Shown here piece by piece: positions 18,444 through 27,133 of a stretch of 64,000 nt of DNA. Within the stretch, counting starts at the first letter, position 1, and each line of letters starts with the position of its first letter. A model generated the notes under the pieces. That model did not search any database, was not told the DNA's origin, and worked only from the letters and a program-made list of their open reading frames with translations. A program made the position numbers and the translations under genes. This stretch comes from Polaromonas sp. (lineage in GTDB: Bacteria; Pseudomonadota; Gammaproteobacteria; Burkholderiales; Burkholderiaceae_C), in NCBI RefSeq assembly GCF_012927485.1, contig NZ_JABBPC010000035.1, forward strand, positions 124,001 through 188,000. Reading direction: 5' to 3'.

Positions 18444-18929
18444 AAATAGCCACATCACTGGCCGCGCGCCTTGAGTTTTTGTCACGTGTTACTACAAAGG
18501 AGTGTCAACATTTGTTGGACACGGATCGTCGTTTGTTTCCAAATCTTTTCACGATTGAAGAGGCGCAAGAGGTCGAGGCAGCCCCCATTCTGGCCGAGCG
18601 CCTGGATGCCTTTGTTAGCCGCTTTGGTCGGCTGCAAGACACGGTAGGCGACAAACTACTGCCTGCTTTACTGAGCGCCTTGGCAGAAACGCTGGGCCCG
18701 ACGATTGACAATCTGGACAAGGCAGAGAAATTCCGGTTCATCGAATCTGCTGATGGATGGATGGATGGAAATGCGCAAACTGCGCAACCAGGTGGTGCAC
18801 GGGTACATAGAGGATTTGGTCGTGCTTTCCAGCGCCTTGCGTAATGGCCATGCATTTGTGCCGAGTCTTGTGGTTGCCTCCCGCCAGTGCGTGGCCGAAA
18901 TTGAGCGGCTACTTAACGCCCCTTCTTAA
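18440..18929 (+). pseudogene. HEPN-domain toxin (HepT-like), frameshifted at a GATG repeat
   Basis: The frame starts at a TTG overlapping the antitoxin stop and runs through helical residues typical of HepT proteins up to ESADGWM, where an extra GATG unit shifts it. The product as read is 134 residues with an aberrant end. In the other frame the homologous continuation is intact: MEMRKLRNQVVHGYIEDL, including the R-N-Q-x-x-H motif (R-x4-H at 18783-18800) that forms the HEPN ribonuclease site. It then runs to TAA at 18927-18929. Removing one 4-bp unit gives a continuous 161-residue protein. HEPN toxins cleave RNA and are neutralised by their MNT partner. The toxin is therefore off in this sequence, either decayed or phase-variable. 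Confidence 0.82.
18752..18767 (+). repeat. (GATG)4 tetranucleotide repeat inside the HEPN gene
   Basis: Four uninterrupted copies of GATG. Three copies keep the HEPN reading frame (ADGWMEMRKLRNQ), while four copies shift it just before the catalytic R-x4-H motif. Slippage of one unit would switch the toxin on or off. Four units is short for a hypermutable tract, so a simple fixed mutation is equally possible. Confidence 0.85.
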
Positions 18930-18997
18930 AGTGGAGCTTAAAAAATGGACGCTACGCTTTCCCCCATCTTTCAGCTTGGCGCAATGATTGTTTTTGC

Positions 18998-19558
18998 ATG
19001 AAGAGATTGTTTGATCTGCTCGTAGCTGCGTGCGCCGCGCTGGTCTTGTTGTTGCCGATTGTTTTGGTTGCCTTGGCGGTGCGCCTGACTTCAAAAGGGC
19101 CAGCCCTGTATTGGTCTGACCGGGTTGGGCGCAACAACACCATTTTCAAGATGCCCAAGTTCCGCAGCATGCAGATCGGTACCCCTGCGGTGGCGACGCA
19201 TTTGCTGAGCAACCCGGATGCCTACTTGACGCCCATCGGCAGTTTCTTGCGCAAAAGCAGCCTGGACGAACTGCCGCAGTTGTGGAGCATTCTGGCAGGC
19301 GATATGAGTTTTGTCGGGCCCCGCCCCGCCCTGTTTAATCAGCACGATTTGATTGAGTTGCGCACCCGGCAAGGCGTGCACGAACTAGTACCCGGTTTAA
19401 CGGGCTGGGCTCAGATCAATGGACGCGACGAGCTGCCTATACCCGACAAGGTAAAGCTCGATGTGGACTACCTGCAGCGCCAGTCGCTGGCGTTTGACAT
19501 TCGGATTCTTTGGCTTACTTTCGTAAAAGTGTTGCGTCGGGATGGCGTTTCTCATTGA
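18998..19558 (+). CDS. Small phosphoglycosyl transferase (PglC/WcaJ C-domain type)
   Basis: A 186-residue bacterial sugar transferase (PF02397), the catalytic core only. It has the reentrant membrane helix near the N-terminus ([15 protein letters not shown]), the basic FKMPKFRSM region, and the catalytic [13 protein letters not shown] with the D-E pair (~85-90). [17 protein letters not shown] and [13 protein letters not shown] complete the family pattern. It moves a sugar-1-phosphate from a UDP-sugar to undecaprenyl phosphate, starting the repeat unit on the cytoplasmic face of the inner membrane. With a WbpM-type dehydratase following, the first sugar is probably a UDP-HexNAc derivative such as QuiNAc or its amino form (inference). 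Confidence 0.9.
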   Translation: MKRLFDLLVAACAALVLLLPIVLVALAVRLTSKGPALYWSDRVGRNNTIFKMPKFRSMQIGTPAVATHLLSNPDAYLTPIGSFLRKSSLDELPQLWSILAGDMSFVGPRPALFNQHDLIELRTRQGVHELVPGLTGWAQINGRDELPIPDKVKLDVDYLQRQSLAFDIRILWLTFVKVLRRDGVSH

Positions 19559-19683
19559 ATCCAGTCATTCGGTGGCGCAACAGGCACGGACTCCTGCGCA
19601 GTCAGGGACAATTGGGCAACACGTAAATGACTGCGAAGGAAAGTGGATGCCTATAAATCGAGAACGCTCAATCGCAGCTGAAC

Positions 19684-21591
19684 ATGCGTAGTCAAGTTCT
19701 CAATTGGCCGCGCGCTGCCAAATTTCTACTCGTGATGCTGTTCGATACCCTCATGGCCGTCGTCGCCATGTGGATGGCATTTTCGCTGCGGCTGGATATG
19801 CTGCACTGGCCTTCGGGTATGCAGTGGGTGGCCTACGGACTCGGGCCGGTGCTGGCGATTCCGGTGTTCATCCGGTTTGGGCTCTACCGCGCCATCTTCC
19901 GCTATACCGGGCTGGCCGCCTTGGTGGCAACGGCGCAAGCGGTTGCCGTGTATGGGTTTCTGCTTTCAGCGCTTCTGCTGTGGCACCAATGGCCGGGCGT
20001 ACCGCGCACGATTGGCTTGTTGCAGCCGCTCATCTTTCTGGTGCTGGTGGGCACCAGCCGCGCGTTGGCGCGTTTTTGGCTGGCTGATCCAGCCCGACTC
20101 GCCCGACAGGTGGAAGGGCGCCTTTTGATTTACGGCGCTGGCAGCGCCGGCGTGCAGACCGCAACGGCGATTGGCGTGACCGGCCAATACAAGCTGGTGG
20201 GCTTTATCGATGACGACACCTTCAAAATACGCCGCACCATTAATGGCGCGCCCGTGTTTGGACCCGACCAAATCCCGAAACTGGTGGCTGACCACGCCGT
20301 CACTGACATTTTGCTGGCATTGCCCAGTGCGTCCAGGGAGCGGCGCAACAGTATTATTGAAAGTTTGCGCGGTCTGCCCGTGCATATCCGTACGGTTCCC
20401 GCCTGGGCGGACTTGGCCAGCGGCCGGGTCACGGTGCGTGATTTCCGTGAACTGGATGTAGAGGACTTGCTGGGCCGCACGCCCGTGCCGCCCGACGCGG
20501 ATCTGCTGGCGCGTGATCTCACGGATCATGTCGTGCTTGTCACTGGTGCCGGAGGCAGCATCGGCAGCGAGTTGTGCCGCCAGATTCTGCTGCAGCGGCC
20601 GCGTCAGTTACTGCTGGTTGAGCACAGTGAATTTGCGCTTTACGCTATTCATCAAGAACTTCATGCCCAGTGTGTCGCGTTGGAATTGTCAGTTGACCTG
20701 GTGCCGCTGCTTGGAAACGTGGCCCACTACCCGCGCATGTCGGCGTTATGCGCTTTGTACAGGCCAGCCATCGTTTACCACGCGGCGGCGTACAAGCATG
20801 TTCCCATGGTCGAGAGCAATGCCGGAGAAGGCATTGTGAACAACGTGTATGGCACGCTCACTATGGCGCGCGCGGCGCTGGAGAACTCTGTCGCGCGCTT
20901 CGTGTTGATTTCGACGGACAAGGCAGTGCGCCCAACCAACGTGATGGGGGCCAGCAAGCGCATGGCCGAACTGGTCCTGCAGGCGCTCGCCGGTGAAGGC
21001 GCGCCGTCTTTTTTCTGTGGGGCCGACGGATTCGGGGGCGCGCAAACTAACCAAACCTGCTTCACCATGGTTCGCTTTGGCAATGTGCTGGACTCCAGCG
21101 GAAGCGTGGTGCCGCTGTTTCGCAGGCAATTGACAGAAGGCGGTCCGCTGACGGTCACACACTCCGAAGTCACGCGTTACTTCATGACGATTCCCGAGGC
21201 GGCTCAACTGGTGTTGCAGGCCGGCGCCATGGCGGCGGGGGGGGATGTATTTGTGCTCGACATGGGTGAGCCGGTCAAGATAATGGATTTGGCGCGCCGC
21301 ATGATCGAACTGTCTGGGCTGACTGTGTGCGAGGCCGGCGCTTCCACAGGCGATATTCAAATCAAGGTCATCGGCTTGCGACCCGGTGAAAAACTCTACG
21401 AAGAGCTTCTGATTGGCGACAACCCCGAACCCACGGCGCACTCGCGCATTATGAAAGCGCATGAACCTTGTTTGCCGTGGTCGCAACTGGCCCCCGAATT
21501 GCAGGCCCTCTATTTGGCGGCACAAGCCAACGATGTCCAGGCGATCAAGGTCTTGCTCAAGCGCCATGTGCAGGGCTACCAGCCAAGTTAA
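19684..21591 (+). CDS. Membrane-bound nucleotide-sugar 4,6-dehydratase (WbpM/CapD family)
   Basis: A 635-residue inner membrane enzyme. The N-terminal ~130 residues hold about four membrane helices. A first Rossmann domain starts at LLIYGAGSAGVQTATAI. The catalytic SDR domain starts at LVTGAGGSIGSELCRQIL (near residue 285) and carries HAAAYKHVPMVESN and LISTDKAVRPTNVMGASKRM. Family members (WbpM, PglF) convert UDP-GlcNAc to the 4-keto-6-deoxy sugar used for QuiNAc or bacillosamine-type sugars. Length is normal. It is separated by 125 nt from the phosphoglycosyl transferase, and no promoter was identified in that gap. It is the last gene of the polysaccharide locus. Confidence 0.92.
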   Translation: MRSQVLNWPRAAKFLLVMLFDTLMAVVAMWMAFSLRLDMLHWPSGMQWVAYGLGPVLAIPVFIRFGLYRAIFRYTGLAALVATAQAVAVYGFLLSALLLWHQWPGVPRTIGLLQPLIFLVLVGTSRALARFWLADPARLARQVEGRLLIYGAGSAGVQTATAIGVTGQYKLVGFIDDDTFKIRRTINGAPVFGPDQIPKLVADHAVTDILLALPSASRERRNSIIESLRGLPVHIRTVPAWADLASGRVTVRDFRELDVEDLLGRTPVPPDADLLARDLTDHVVLVTGAGGSIGSELCRQILLQRPRQLLLVEHSEFALYAIHQELHAQCVALELSVDLVPLLGNVAHYPRMSALCALYRPAIVYHAAAYKHVPMVESNAGEGIVNNVYGTLTMARAALENSVARFVLISTDKAVRPTNVMGASKRMAELVLQALAGEGAPSFFCGADGFGGAQTNQTCFTMVRFGNVLDSSGSVVPLFRRQLTEGGPLTVTHSEVTRYFMTIPEAAQLVLQAGAMAAGGDVFVLDMGEPVKIMDLARRMIELSGLTVCEAGASTGDIQIKVIGLRPGEKLYEELLIGDNPEPTAHSRIMKAHEPCLPWSQLAPELQALYLAAQANDVQAIKVLLKRHVQGYQPS

Positions 21592-21674
21592 TCCACAGCC
21601 AAGTGCCTCGGGTTGCTTGGCTATGCATGCGGCACAATTCGTGATTACTTTTTCTTCCTGCAAGGCGAGCCGCA

Positions 21675-22583
21675 ATGATTCACCCTTCTACTGATCCTGA
21701 CCTGTCCCATATCGGCCCGCGCGACAAAGCAGAAATCCTCGCGCAGGCTCTGCCCTACATCCGCAAGTTTCACGGCAAAACGCTGGTGATTAAATACGGC
21801 GGTAATGCCATGACCGACCCGGCCTTGCAGGCGGACTTTGCCGAGGATGTGGTGCTGCTTAAGTTGGTGGGCATGAACCCGGTGGTGGTTCATGGCGGCG
21901 GCCCGCAGATTGAAACTGCGCTTAACCGCTTAGGTAAAAAGGGGCACTTCATTCAGGGCATGCGGGTAACCGATGAAGAAACCATGGAAGTGGTGGAGTG
22001 GGTGCTGGCGGGCCAGGTGCAGCAGGACATCGTGGGCCTGATCAATCAGGCCGGCGGCAAAGCAGTCGGACTGACGGGGCGCGACGGCGGCATGATTCGG
22101 GCGCAACGGCTCAAAATGTTTGATAAGGACGACCCTGCCAAAGAGCACGACATCGGCTTCGTCGGCGAAATCGTCAGCATCGACCCTAGCGTGGTCAAGG
22201 CGCTGCAAGACGATGCGTTCATTCCCGTGATCAGTCCGATTGGCTTTGGAGAAGATAACGAGAGCTACAACATCAACGCCGATGTCGTAGCAGGCAAGCT
22301 TGCCACCGTCCTCAAAGCTGAAAAGCTGGTGTTGCTGACCAATACGCCGGGCGTGCTGAACAAAGCGGGCGAACTGTTAACCGACCTCACAGCGCGCGAG
22401 ATTGATGAATTGTTTGCCGATGGCACGATTTCCGGCGGCATGCTGCCCAAGATCGAGGGGGCGCTGGACGCGGCCAAAAGCGGCGTGAATGCGGTCCATA
22501 TCATCGACGGCCGCGTACCGCATGCGATGCTGCTGGAAATTTTGACAGAACAAGCCTACGGAACCATGATCCGCTCACATTGA
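21675..22583 (+). CDS. argB: Acetylglutamate kinase
   Basis: A 302-residue amino-acid kinase, the second step of arginine synthesis. It phosphorylates N-acetylglutamate with ATP. Key segments are [10 protein letters not shown] (residues ~36-45), [15 protein letters not shown] (~74-88), [11 protein letters not shown] and [13 protein letters not shown]. The C-terminal [13 protein letters not shown] with an arginine-sensitive extension suggests the hexameric feedback-inhibited type. It is a housekeeping gene that marks the end of the polysaccharide locus. ATG 21675 is preceded by AAGGCGAGCCGCA. Confidence 0.97.
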   Translation: MIHPSTDPDLSHIGPRDKAEILAQALPYIRKFHGKTLVIKYGGNAMTDPALQADFAEDVVLLKLVGMNPVVVHGGGPQIETALNRLGKKGHFIQGMRVTDEETMEVVEWVLAGQVQQDIVGLINQAGGKAVGLTGRDGGMIRAQRLKMFDKDDPAKEHDIGFVGEIVSIDPSVVKALQDDAFIPVISPIGFGEDNESYNINADVVAGKLATVLKAEKLVLLTNTPGVLNKAGELLTDLTAREIDELFADGTISGGMLPKIEGALDAAKSGVNAVHIIDGRVPHAMLLEILTEQAYGTMIRSH

Positions 22584-22673
22584 GGTTAACCGACTTTCCT
22601 GGGATCGAGATTTCGGCGGGCGATGGCGGGCGGGGCGCCTTCTCAAGAGGACTAGGGAACCATGACCCAGCTG

Positions 22674-22692
22674 TGCGAGAATCATTTGCAAC
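22674..22692. promoter_or_regulatory. Possible Fur box upstream of slmA
   Basis: The stretch GAGAATCATTTGC (22677-22689) matches 10 of 13 positions of the right two hexamers of the Fur consensus, while the left hexamer does not match. It overlaps an inverted repeat AGAATC-N9-GATTCT (22678-22698). It lies about 45-65 nt before the slmA ATG, in promoter range. Weak single-site evidence. Confidence 0.3.
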
Positions 22693-22738
22693 GATTCTAA
22701 GTTTTTTGAAACATTCTTTATTTTTCGTCTACCGCCCT

Positions 22739-23380
22739 ATGTCCGATCTCGCCCCTGAACCTGAACTGAGCCCGGAGGCCGCCGCCGGGCCGACAGCGCG
22801 GAAGCGTCCCAAACCGGGTGAGCGCCGAGTGCAAATCCTGCAGGCGCTGGCGACCATGCTGGAGCAGCCTGGCGCAGAACGCATCACGACCTCGGCGCTG
22901 GCGGCCAAACTGGAAGTCAGCGAAGCCGCTCTTTACCGCCATTTCGCCAGCAAGGCGCAGATGTTTGAAGGGCTGATCGAGTTCATCGAGCAAAGCGTTT
23001 TCACGCTGGTCAATCAGATTTCCGATCGGGAAACCGACCCCACTGTGCGCACCCACAAGCTGGTCGTCATGGTGTTGCAATTCGGCGAAAAAAACCCAGG
23101 CATGGCGCGGGTGATGGCGGGCGATGCCCTGGTATTTGAAAACGACCGGCTGCAAGACCGTATGAATCAGTTTTTCGACAAGCTGGAGTCAAGTCTCAAA
23201 CAACATTTGCGTGACGCCGCGGCCGCTGCCGGATCTGCGACGCCGACGGTTGACGCGCAAGTCCGCGCTTCCGTCATCGTGGCGTTCATGATGGGTCGTC
23301 TGCAGCGCTTTGCCCGCTCTGGTTTCAAGCGGCTGCCGTCAGAACACCTCGAAGCCAGTCTGGCGACCATTCTGGCCTGA
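22739..23380 (+). CDS. slmA: Nucleoid occlusion factor SlmA (TetR family)
   Basis: A 213-residue TetR-type DNA-binding protein. After a Pro/Ala-rich leader it has RRVQILQALATMLEQPGAER and the helix-turn-helix LAAKLEVSEAALYRHFASKA, both typical of SlmA/Ttk. It then has the SlmA-specific FEGLIEFIEQSVFTLVNQI. SlmA binds sites across the chromosome and blocks FtsZ assembly over the nucleoid. ATG 22739 is preferred; the frame extends upstream to 22580 inside the argB end but without family similarity. The argB-slmA order is common in Burkholderiales. It ends before a clear terminator. Confidence 0.9.
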   Translation: MSDLAPEPELSPEAAAGPTARKRPKPGERRVQILQALATMLEQPGAERITTSALAAKLEVSEAALYRHFASKAQMFEGLIEFIEQSVFTLVNQISDRETDPTVRTHKLVVMVLQFGEKNPGMARVMAGDALVFENDRLQDRMNQFFDKLESSLKQHLRDAAAAAGSATPTVDAQVRASVIVAFMMGRLQRFARSGFKRLPSEHLEASLATILA

Positions 23381-23441
23381 CCCTGCCTTGGTACGTGGCC
23401 TGTCAGGGCAGGCAATACCTTATAGTGAATAGCAGCTCGCG

Positions 23442-23473
23442 CGCTTACCTAGTGCGGTAGGCGGCTTTTTCTT
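23442..23473 (+). terminator. Rho-independent terminator after slmA
   Basis: A stem of CGC-t-TACC with loop TAGTGC and GGTA-g-GCG, followed by GC and a T-rich run (TTTTTCTTT). It lies about 60 nt after the slmA stop and before the FAH-family gene. Confidence 0.8.
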
Positions 23474-23502
23474 TGTATATTGAAGACGGAAAAAGGGACC
23501 TT

Positions 23503-24351
23503 ATGAAACTCGTTCGCTACGGCCAACCCGGAAAAGAAAAACCGGGCCTGATTGACGCCGACGGCAAACTGCGCAGCTTGGCCGCCGTCATCACAGACAT
23601 TGGTCCCAATCAACTCAGCGACGCGGCGCTCGCCAAACTCAGCAGGCTAAAGGCCGAAAAATTGCCATTGGTGAAAGGTCCGCCGCGCTACGGTAGCCCG
23701 CTCACTGGGATCCGCAAATTCATAGCCATCGGCCTTAATTACGCGGACCATGCGGCGGAGTCCGGTTTGCCCATCCCTGCGGAGCCCATTGTGTTCATGA
23801 AGGCGACGAGTTGCATTCAGGGCCCCAACGACCCCATCATGCTGCCCAAAGGATCCGTCAAGACCGATTGGGAGGTTGAACTCGGTGTGGTGATCGGGAC
23901 GCGGGCACGGTATGTGTCACAAAAAGAGGCGCTTAACCACGTGGCCGGTTATTGCGCCGTCAATGACGTCAGTGAACGCGAATTCCAGATTGAACGTGGC
24001 GGCACTTGGGACAAGGGCAAAGGCTGCGATACCTTTGGCCCGCTGGGTCCCTGGTTGGTCACGCGCGACGAGGTGCCCAATCCGCAAAAACTCGCCATGT
24101 GGCTGGAAGTCAATGGCCGGCGGGTGCAGAGCGGCAGCACCAAAACCATGATCTTCAGCGTCGCCAAAATCATCAGCTATGTCAGCCAGTTCATGACGCT
24201 GGAGCCTGGCGATGTCATCACCACTGGCACACCCCCCGGAGTCGGGATGGGCATGAAGCCGCCTTTGTTCCTCAAAAAGGGTGATCAGATGGCACTGGGC
24301 ATCGATGGTTTGGGCGAGCAACGGCAAACAGTCGTGCCCTTCAAGTTGTAA
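23503..24351 (+). CDS. Fumarylacetoacetate hydrolase family protein
   Basis: A 282-residue FAH-superfamily enzyme. It has the typical IGLNYADHAAESGLPIP, VFMKATSCIQGPNDPI and metal-binding acidic residues in DWEVELGVVIG, plus the C-terminal TGTPPGVGMG. Family members cleave or hydrate C-C bonds of diketo or 2-hydroxy-dienoate acids. Common activities are ureidoglycolate lyase, acylpyruvase, 2-keto-4-pentenoate hydratase and fumarylpyruvate hydrolase. I chose ATG 23503 (MKLVRYGQPGKEKPG) with AAAAGGGA upstream over a TTG at 23473. No neighbouring ring-cleavage genes point to a precise substrate. It precedes the TetR regulator but has its own gap of about 165 nt. Confidence 0.88.
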   Translation: MKLVRYGQPGKEKPGLIDADGKLRSLAAVITDIGPNQLSDAALAKLSRLKAEKLPLVKGPPRYGSPLTGIRKFIAIGLNYADHAAESGLPIPAEPIVFMKATSCIQGPNDPIMLPKGSVKTDWEVELGVVIGTRARYVSQKEALNHVAGYCAVNDVSEREFQIERGGTWDKGKGCDTFGPLGPWLVTRDEVPNPQKLAMWLEVNGRRVQSGSTKTMIFSVAKIISYVSQFMTLEPGDVITTGTPPGVGMGMKPPLFLKKGDQMALGIDGLGEQRQTVVPFKL

Positions 24352-24466
24352 AAATACGCGCTTCGAGCTGCTTGAAGAACGCTGACTGATCAGGAGCGGG
24401 ATTAGACTTCTATCTCTATAAACGGCGATAGAAACGACCGTTAAGACCTGCTGGAGAAGGAATTGC

Positions 24467-24500
24467 GGCAAAATAGAACGATCGTTCGTTTTATTTTGCC
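24467..24500. promoter_or_regulatory. Palindromic operator for the TetR-family gene
   Basis: GAACGATCGTTC (24476-24487) is a perfect 12-bp palindrome. It lies within a second pair of arms, GGCAAAATA (24467-24475) and TATTTTGCC (24492-24500), which are exact reverse complements. It ends 15 nt before the TetR ATG. Such perfect dyads directly upstream are typical autoregulatory TetR sites. Confidence 0.7.
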
Positions 24501-24515
24501 AATTTATTCCATTCC

Positions 24516-25247
24516 ATGACCGTCGCTGAACACCCTGTTAAACCTGAACGCACATCGTCAACCGGTGCGGCGCAGCCTAAGCCCCAGCAAAAAGGCCAGC
24601 AGACCAAGGCGGCTATTGTGGACGCGGCTTTGGGATTGGCTACGCAGATTGGACTGGAAGGACTGAGCATTGGTGCGCTGGCCGAGGTCATGCACATGAG
24701 CAAGTCCGGGGTATTTGCGCATTTTGGATCGCGCGAAGAATTACAGATTTCGGTGATTCGCGAATACCACGCCCGCTTTGAGGAAGAGGTCTTCTTTCCG
24801 GTCTTGCAAGTAGCGCGGGGACTGCCGCGTCTGCGCGCGCTATTTCATAACTGGATGAACCGCACCTCAATCGAGATCGATTCGGGTTGCCTCTACATCA
24901 GCGGCGCGGTCGAATTTGACGACCGACCCGGCCCGGTGCGTGATGCCCTAGCGGGCTCTGTCAGGACCTGGCTGGCCGCAATGTACCGCGCGGTCGTGCA
25001 GGCCAAAGAGGCCGGTCAATTGCGTGACGGGGCCGATGAGCAACAAATCGTTTTTGAGATTCACGGTCTTATTCTGGCGCTGCACTACGAAGCCCGATTT
25101 TTGAAGACGCCGGGTTCAATAGACCGGGCCAACACTGCTTTTGCCAATATCTTGGCGCGCTACGGTAGCGAAGGTCTGGCAGCGCCCGCTGCTTCGGCCT
25201 CCGCCGCTACTTCCACATCCCGCCTTTCATCCCAATCCAAGGAGTAA
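24516..25247 (+). CDS. TetR/AcrR-family regulator of the beta-oxidation cluster
   Basis: A 243-residue regulator with a Gln/Pro/Lys-rich leader, then TKAAIVDAALGLATQIGLEG and the helix-turn-helix LAEVMHMSKSGVFAHFGSRE (about residues 60-80). The C-terminal half fits the ligand-binding domain of TetR proteins next to acyl-CoA genes. The acyl-CoA dehydrogenase starts 2 nt after its stop, so the genes are co-transcribed. A perfect palindrome ends 15 nt upstream. Likely ligand: an acyl-CoA (inference from context). It probably represses itself and the downstream fad genes. Confidence 0.88.
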   Translation: MTVAEHPVKPERTSSTGAAQPKPQQKGQQTKAAIVDAALGLATQIGLEGLSIGALAEVMHMSKSGVFAHFGSREELQISVIREYHARFEEEVFFPVLQVARGLPRLRALFHNWMNRTSIEIDSGCLYISGAVEFDDRPGPVRDALAGSVRTWLAAMYRAVVQAKEAGQLRDGADEQQIVFEIHGLILALHYEARFLKTPGSIDRANTAFANILARYGSEGLAAPAASASAATSTSRLSSQSKE

Positions 25248-25249
25248 CC

Positions 25250-27046
25250 ATGCCCATTTACACCCCGCCCCTGCGCGACATGCAATTCGTCATGCACGAG
25301 GTGCTCAAGGTCACCGACGAGTTGAGGGTTTTGCCCCCGCACGCCGACATCGACGCTGACACCATCAATGCAGTGCTTGAAGAAGGCGGAAAATTTGCGA
25401 CTGCGGTCACGTTTCCGCTCAATATCAGCGGCGACGAAGAAGGCTGCACACTCGATAAGGTGACCCATGAAGTCACGCCACCCAAAGGTTTCAAGGAAGC
25501 CTACGCGCAGTACGTGGAGGGGGGCTGGGCCGCGTTGAGTTGCGACCCCGAGTACGGCGGGCAGGGTCTGCCGTTCATGGTCAACCAGTGCTTTTACGAG
25601 ATGATGAACTCCGCCAACCAGGCCTGGACCATGTACCCGGGTCTCTCGCACGGTGCTTATGAGGCACTGCATGCCCATGGCACCGACGAGCAGAAAAAGC
25701 TCTACCTGCCCAAGCTCACCAGCGGCGAATGGACCGGCACGATGTGCTTGACAGAGTCCCATTGCGGTACCGACCTCGGGCTGTTGCGCACCAAGGCTGA
25801 AGCCCAAACCGACGGCACCTACAAGCTCACCGGCAACAAGATTTTCATCAGCGCCGGCGAACACGACATGACGAGTAACATCGTGCATCTGGTGCTGGCG
25901 CGCTTGCCCGACGCGCCGAAAGGCAGCAAAGGCATCAGCCTGTTCGCGGTGCCGAAATTCAACATCAATGCCGACGGTTCGCTGGGTTCACGCAACGGCA
26001 TCTACTGCGGTGGCCTGGAGCACAAGATGGGCATTCATGGCAACGCCACCTGCCAGATCGTGCTCGACGAGGCCGTAGGGACCATGGTGGGCGCGCCCAA
26101 TAAGGGCCTGGCCGCCATGTTCGTGATGATGAACGCCGCGCGCTTGGGCGTGGGCAACCAGTCGCTGGGTCTGACCGAAGTGGCCTACCAGAACGCGCTG
26201 GCTTATGCCAAAGACCGTATCCAGATGCGCTCGCTGTCCGGCATCAAGGCGAAAGACAAGCCGGCTGATCCGATCATCGTGCACCCCGATGTTCGCAAGA
26301 TGCTGCTGACGGCCAAAGCCTATGCCGAAGGGGGCCGCGCGCTGGCGATTTATTGCACGCTGCTGCTCGACAAGGAAATCCACCACCCGGACGAGAAAGT
26401 CCGCAAAGATTCGGCCGAAATCGTGGCGTTGCTCACGCCTATCGTCAAAGCGTTCATTACTGACAATGGGCACATTGCTACCAACGCCTGTATGCAGGTG
26501 TTCGGCGGCCACGGCTACATCAAGGAATGGGGCATGGAGCAACTGGTGCGCGACAACCGCATCAACATGATTTATGAAGGCACCAACACGATCCAGTCGC
26601 TCGACTTGCTGGGGCGCAAAATTCTGGGTAACAACGGAGCCACGCTGAAAAAATTTGGCAAGCTGATTGGTGCGTTGATCGCCGAAGAAGGTGTCAACGA
26701 AAAAATGGCCGAGTTCATTAACCCGCTGGCGATCCTGGCCGAGCAAATGACCAAGTTCACCACCGAGCTAGGTTTCAAAGGCTTCCAGAATCCCGACGAG
26801 GTGGGCGCCGCTGCGGTGGATTACCTGCGCGTGGCAGGCCACTTGGTCTTCGGCTACTTCTGGGCGCGCATGGCTCAAGTCGCGTTGCGTGAGATCGCCG
26901 CGGGGAACCCCGATAAGTTTTATCTTGCCAAGGTGCAGACCGCCCGCTTTTATTTCGCCAAGTTGTTCCCGGAAACCGCGACGCTCATGCGGACCGCGCG
27001 CAGCGGCAGCCGGGCGCTGATGGACACCGACGCCGCGCTCGCCTGA
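25250..27046 (+). CDS. Acyl-CoA dehydrogenase (FadE12/DmdC-like, with extra C-terminal domain)
   Basis: A 598-residue FAD enzyme for the first step of beta-oxidation. It has CLTESHCGTDLGLLRTKA (FAD/substrate loop, near residue 165), GISLFAVPKF, VFGGHGYIKEWGMEQLVRD and YEGTNTIQSLDLLGRK. The last is the catalytic-glutamate region of the ACAD family. About 130 residues beyond the usual core (from about 470) make it the longer Acyl-CoA_dh_C type common in proteobacteria. It begins 2 nt after the TetR stop. Chain-length preference cannot be read from sequence. Confidence 0.92.
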   Translation: MPIYTPPLRDMQFVMHEVLKVTDELRVLPPHADIDADTINAVLEEGGKFATAVTFPLNISGDEEGCTLDKVTHEVTPPKGFKEAYAQYVEGGWAALSCDPEYGGQGLPFMVNQCFYEMMNSANQAWTMYPGLSHGAYEALHAHGTDEQKKLYLPKLTSGEWTGTMCLTESHCGTDLGLLRTKAEAQTDGTYKLTGNKIFISAGEHDMTSNIVHLVLARLPDAPKGSKGISLFAVPKFNINADGSLGSRNGIYCGGLEHKMGIHGNATCQIVLDEAVGTMVGAPNKGLAAMFVMMNAARLGVGNQSLGLTEVAYQNALAYAKDRIQMRSLSGIKAKDKPADPIIVHPDVRKMLLTAKAYAEGGRALAIYCTLLLDKEIHHPDEKVRKDSAEIVALLTPIVKAFITDNGHIATNACMQVFGGHGYIKEWGMEQLVRDNRINMIYEGTNTIQSLDLLGRKILGNNGATLKKFGKLIGALIAEEGVNEKMAEFINPLAILAEQMTKFTTELGFKGFQNPDEVGAAAVDYLRVAGHLVFGYFWARMAQVALREIAAGNPDKFYLAKVQTARFYFAKLFPETATLMRTARSGSRALMDTDAALA

Positions 27047-27133
27047 TTTCAGGAATCATGACGCAGCCCTTTAATCCTGGGGTTGGGGCGCTGGCTCCAA
27101 GCTCCCCCGGGCATTCGATGAAGAAAGAGATCC

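Noticed and set aside
20746..21675. 309-codon open frame on the minus strand over the WbpM-like gene
   Set aside because: Antisense to the catalytic domain with strong motifs in the + frame; the minus translation is His/Arg-rich and resembles nothing.
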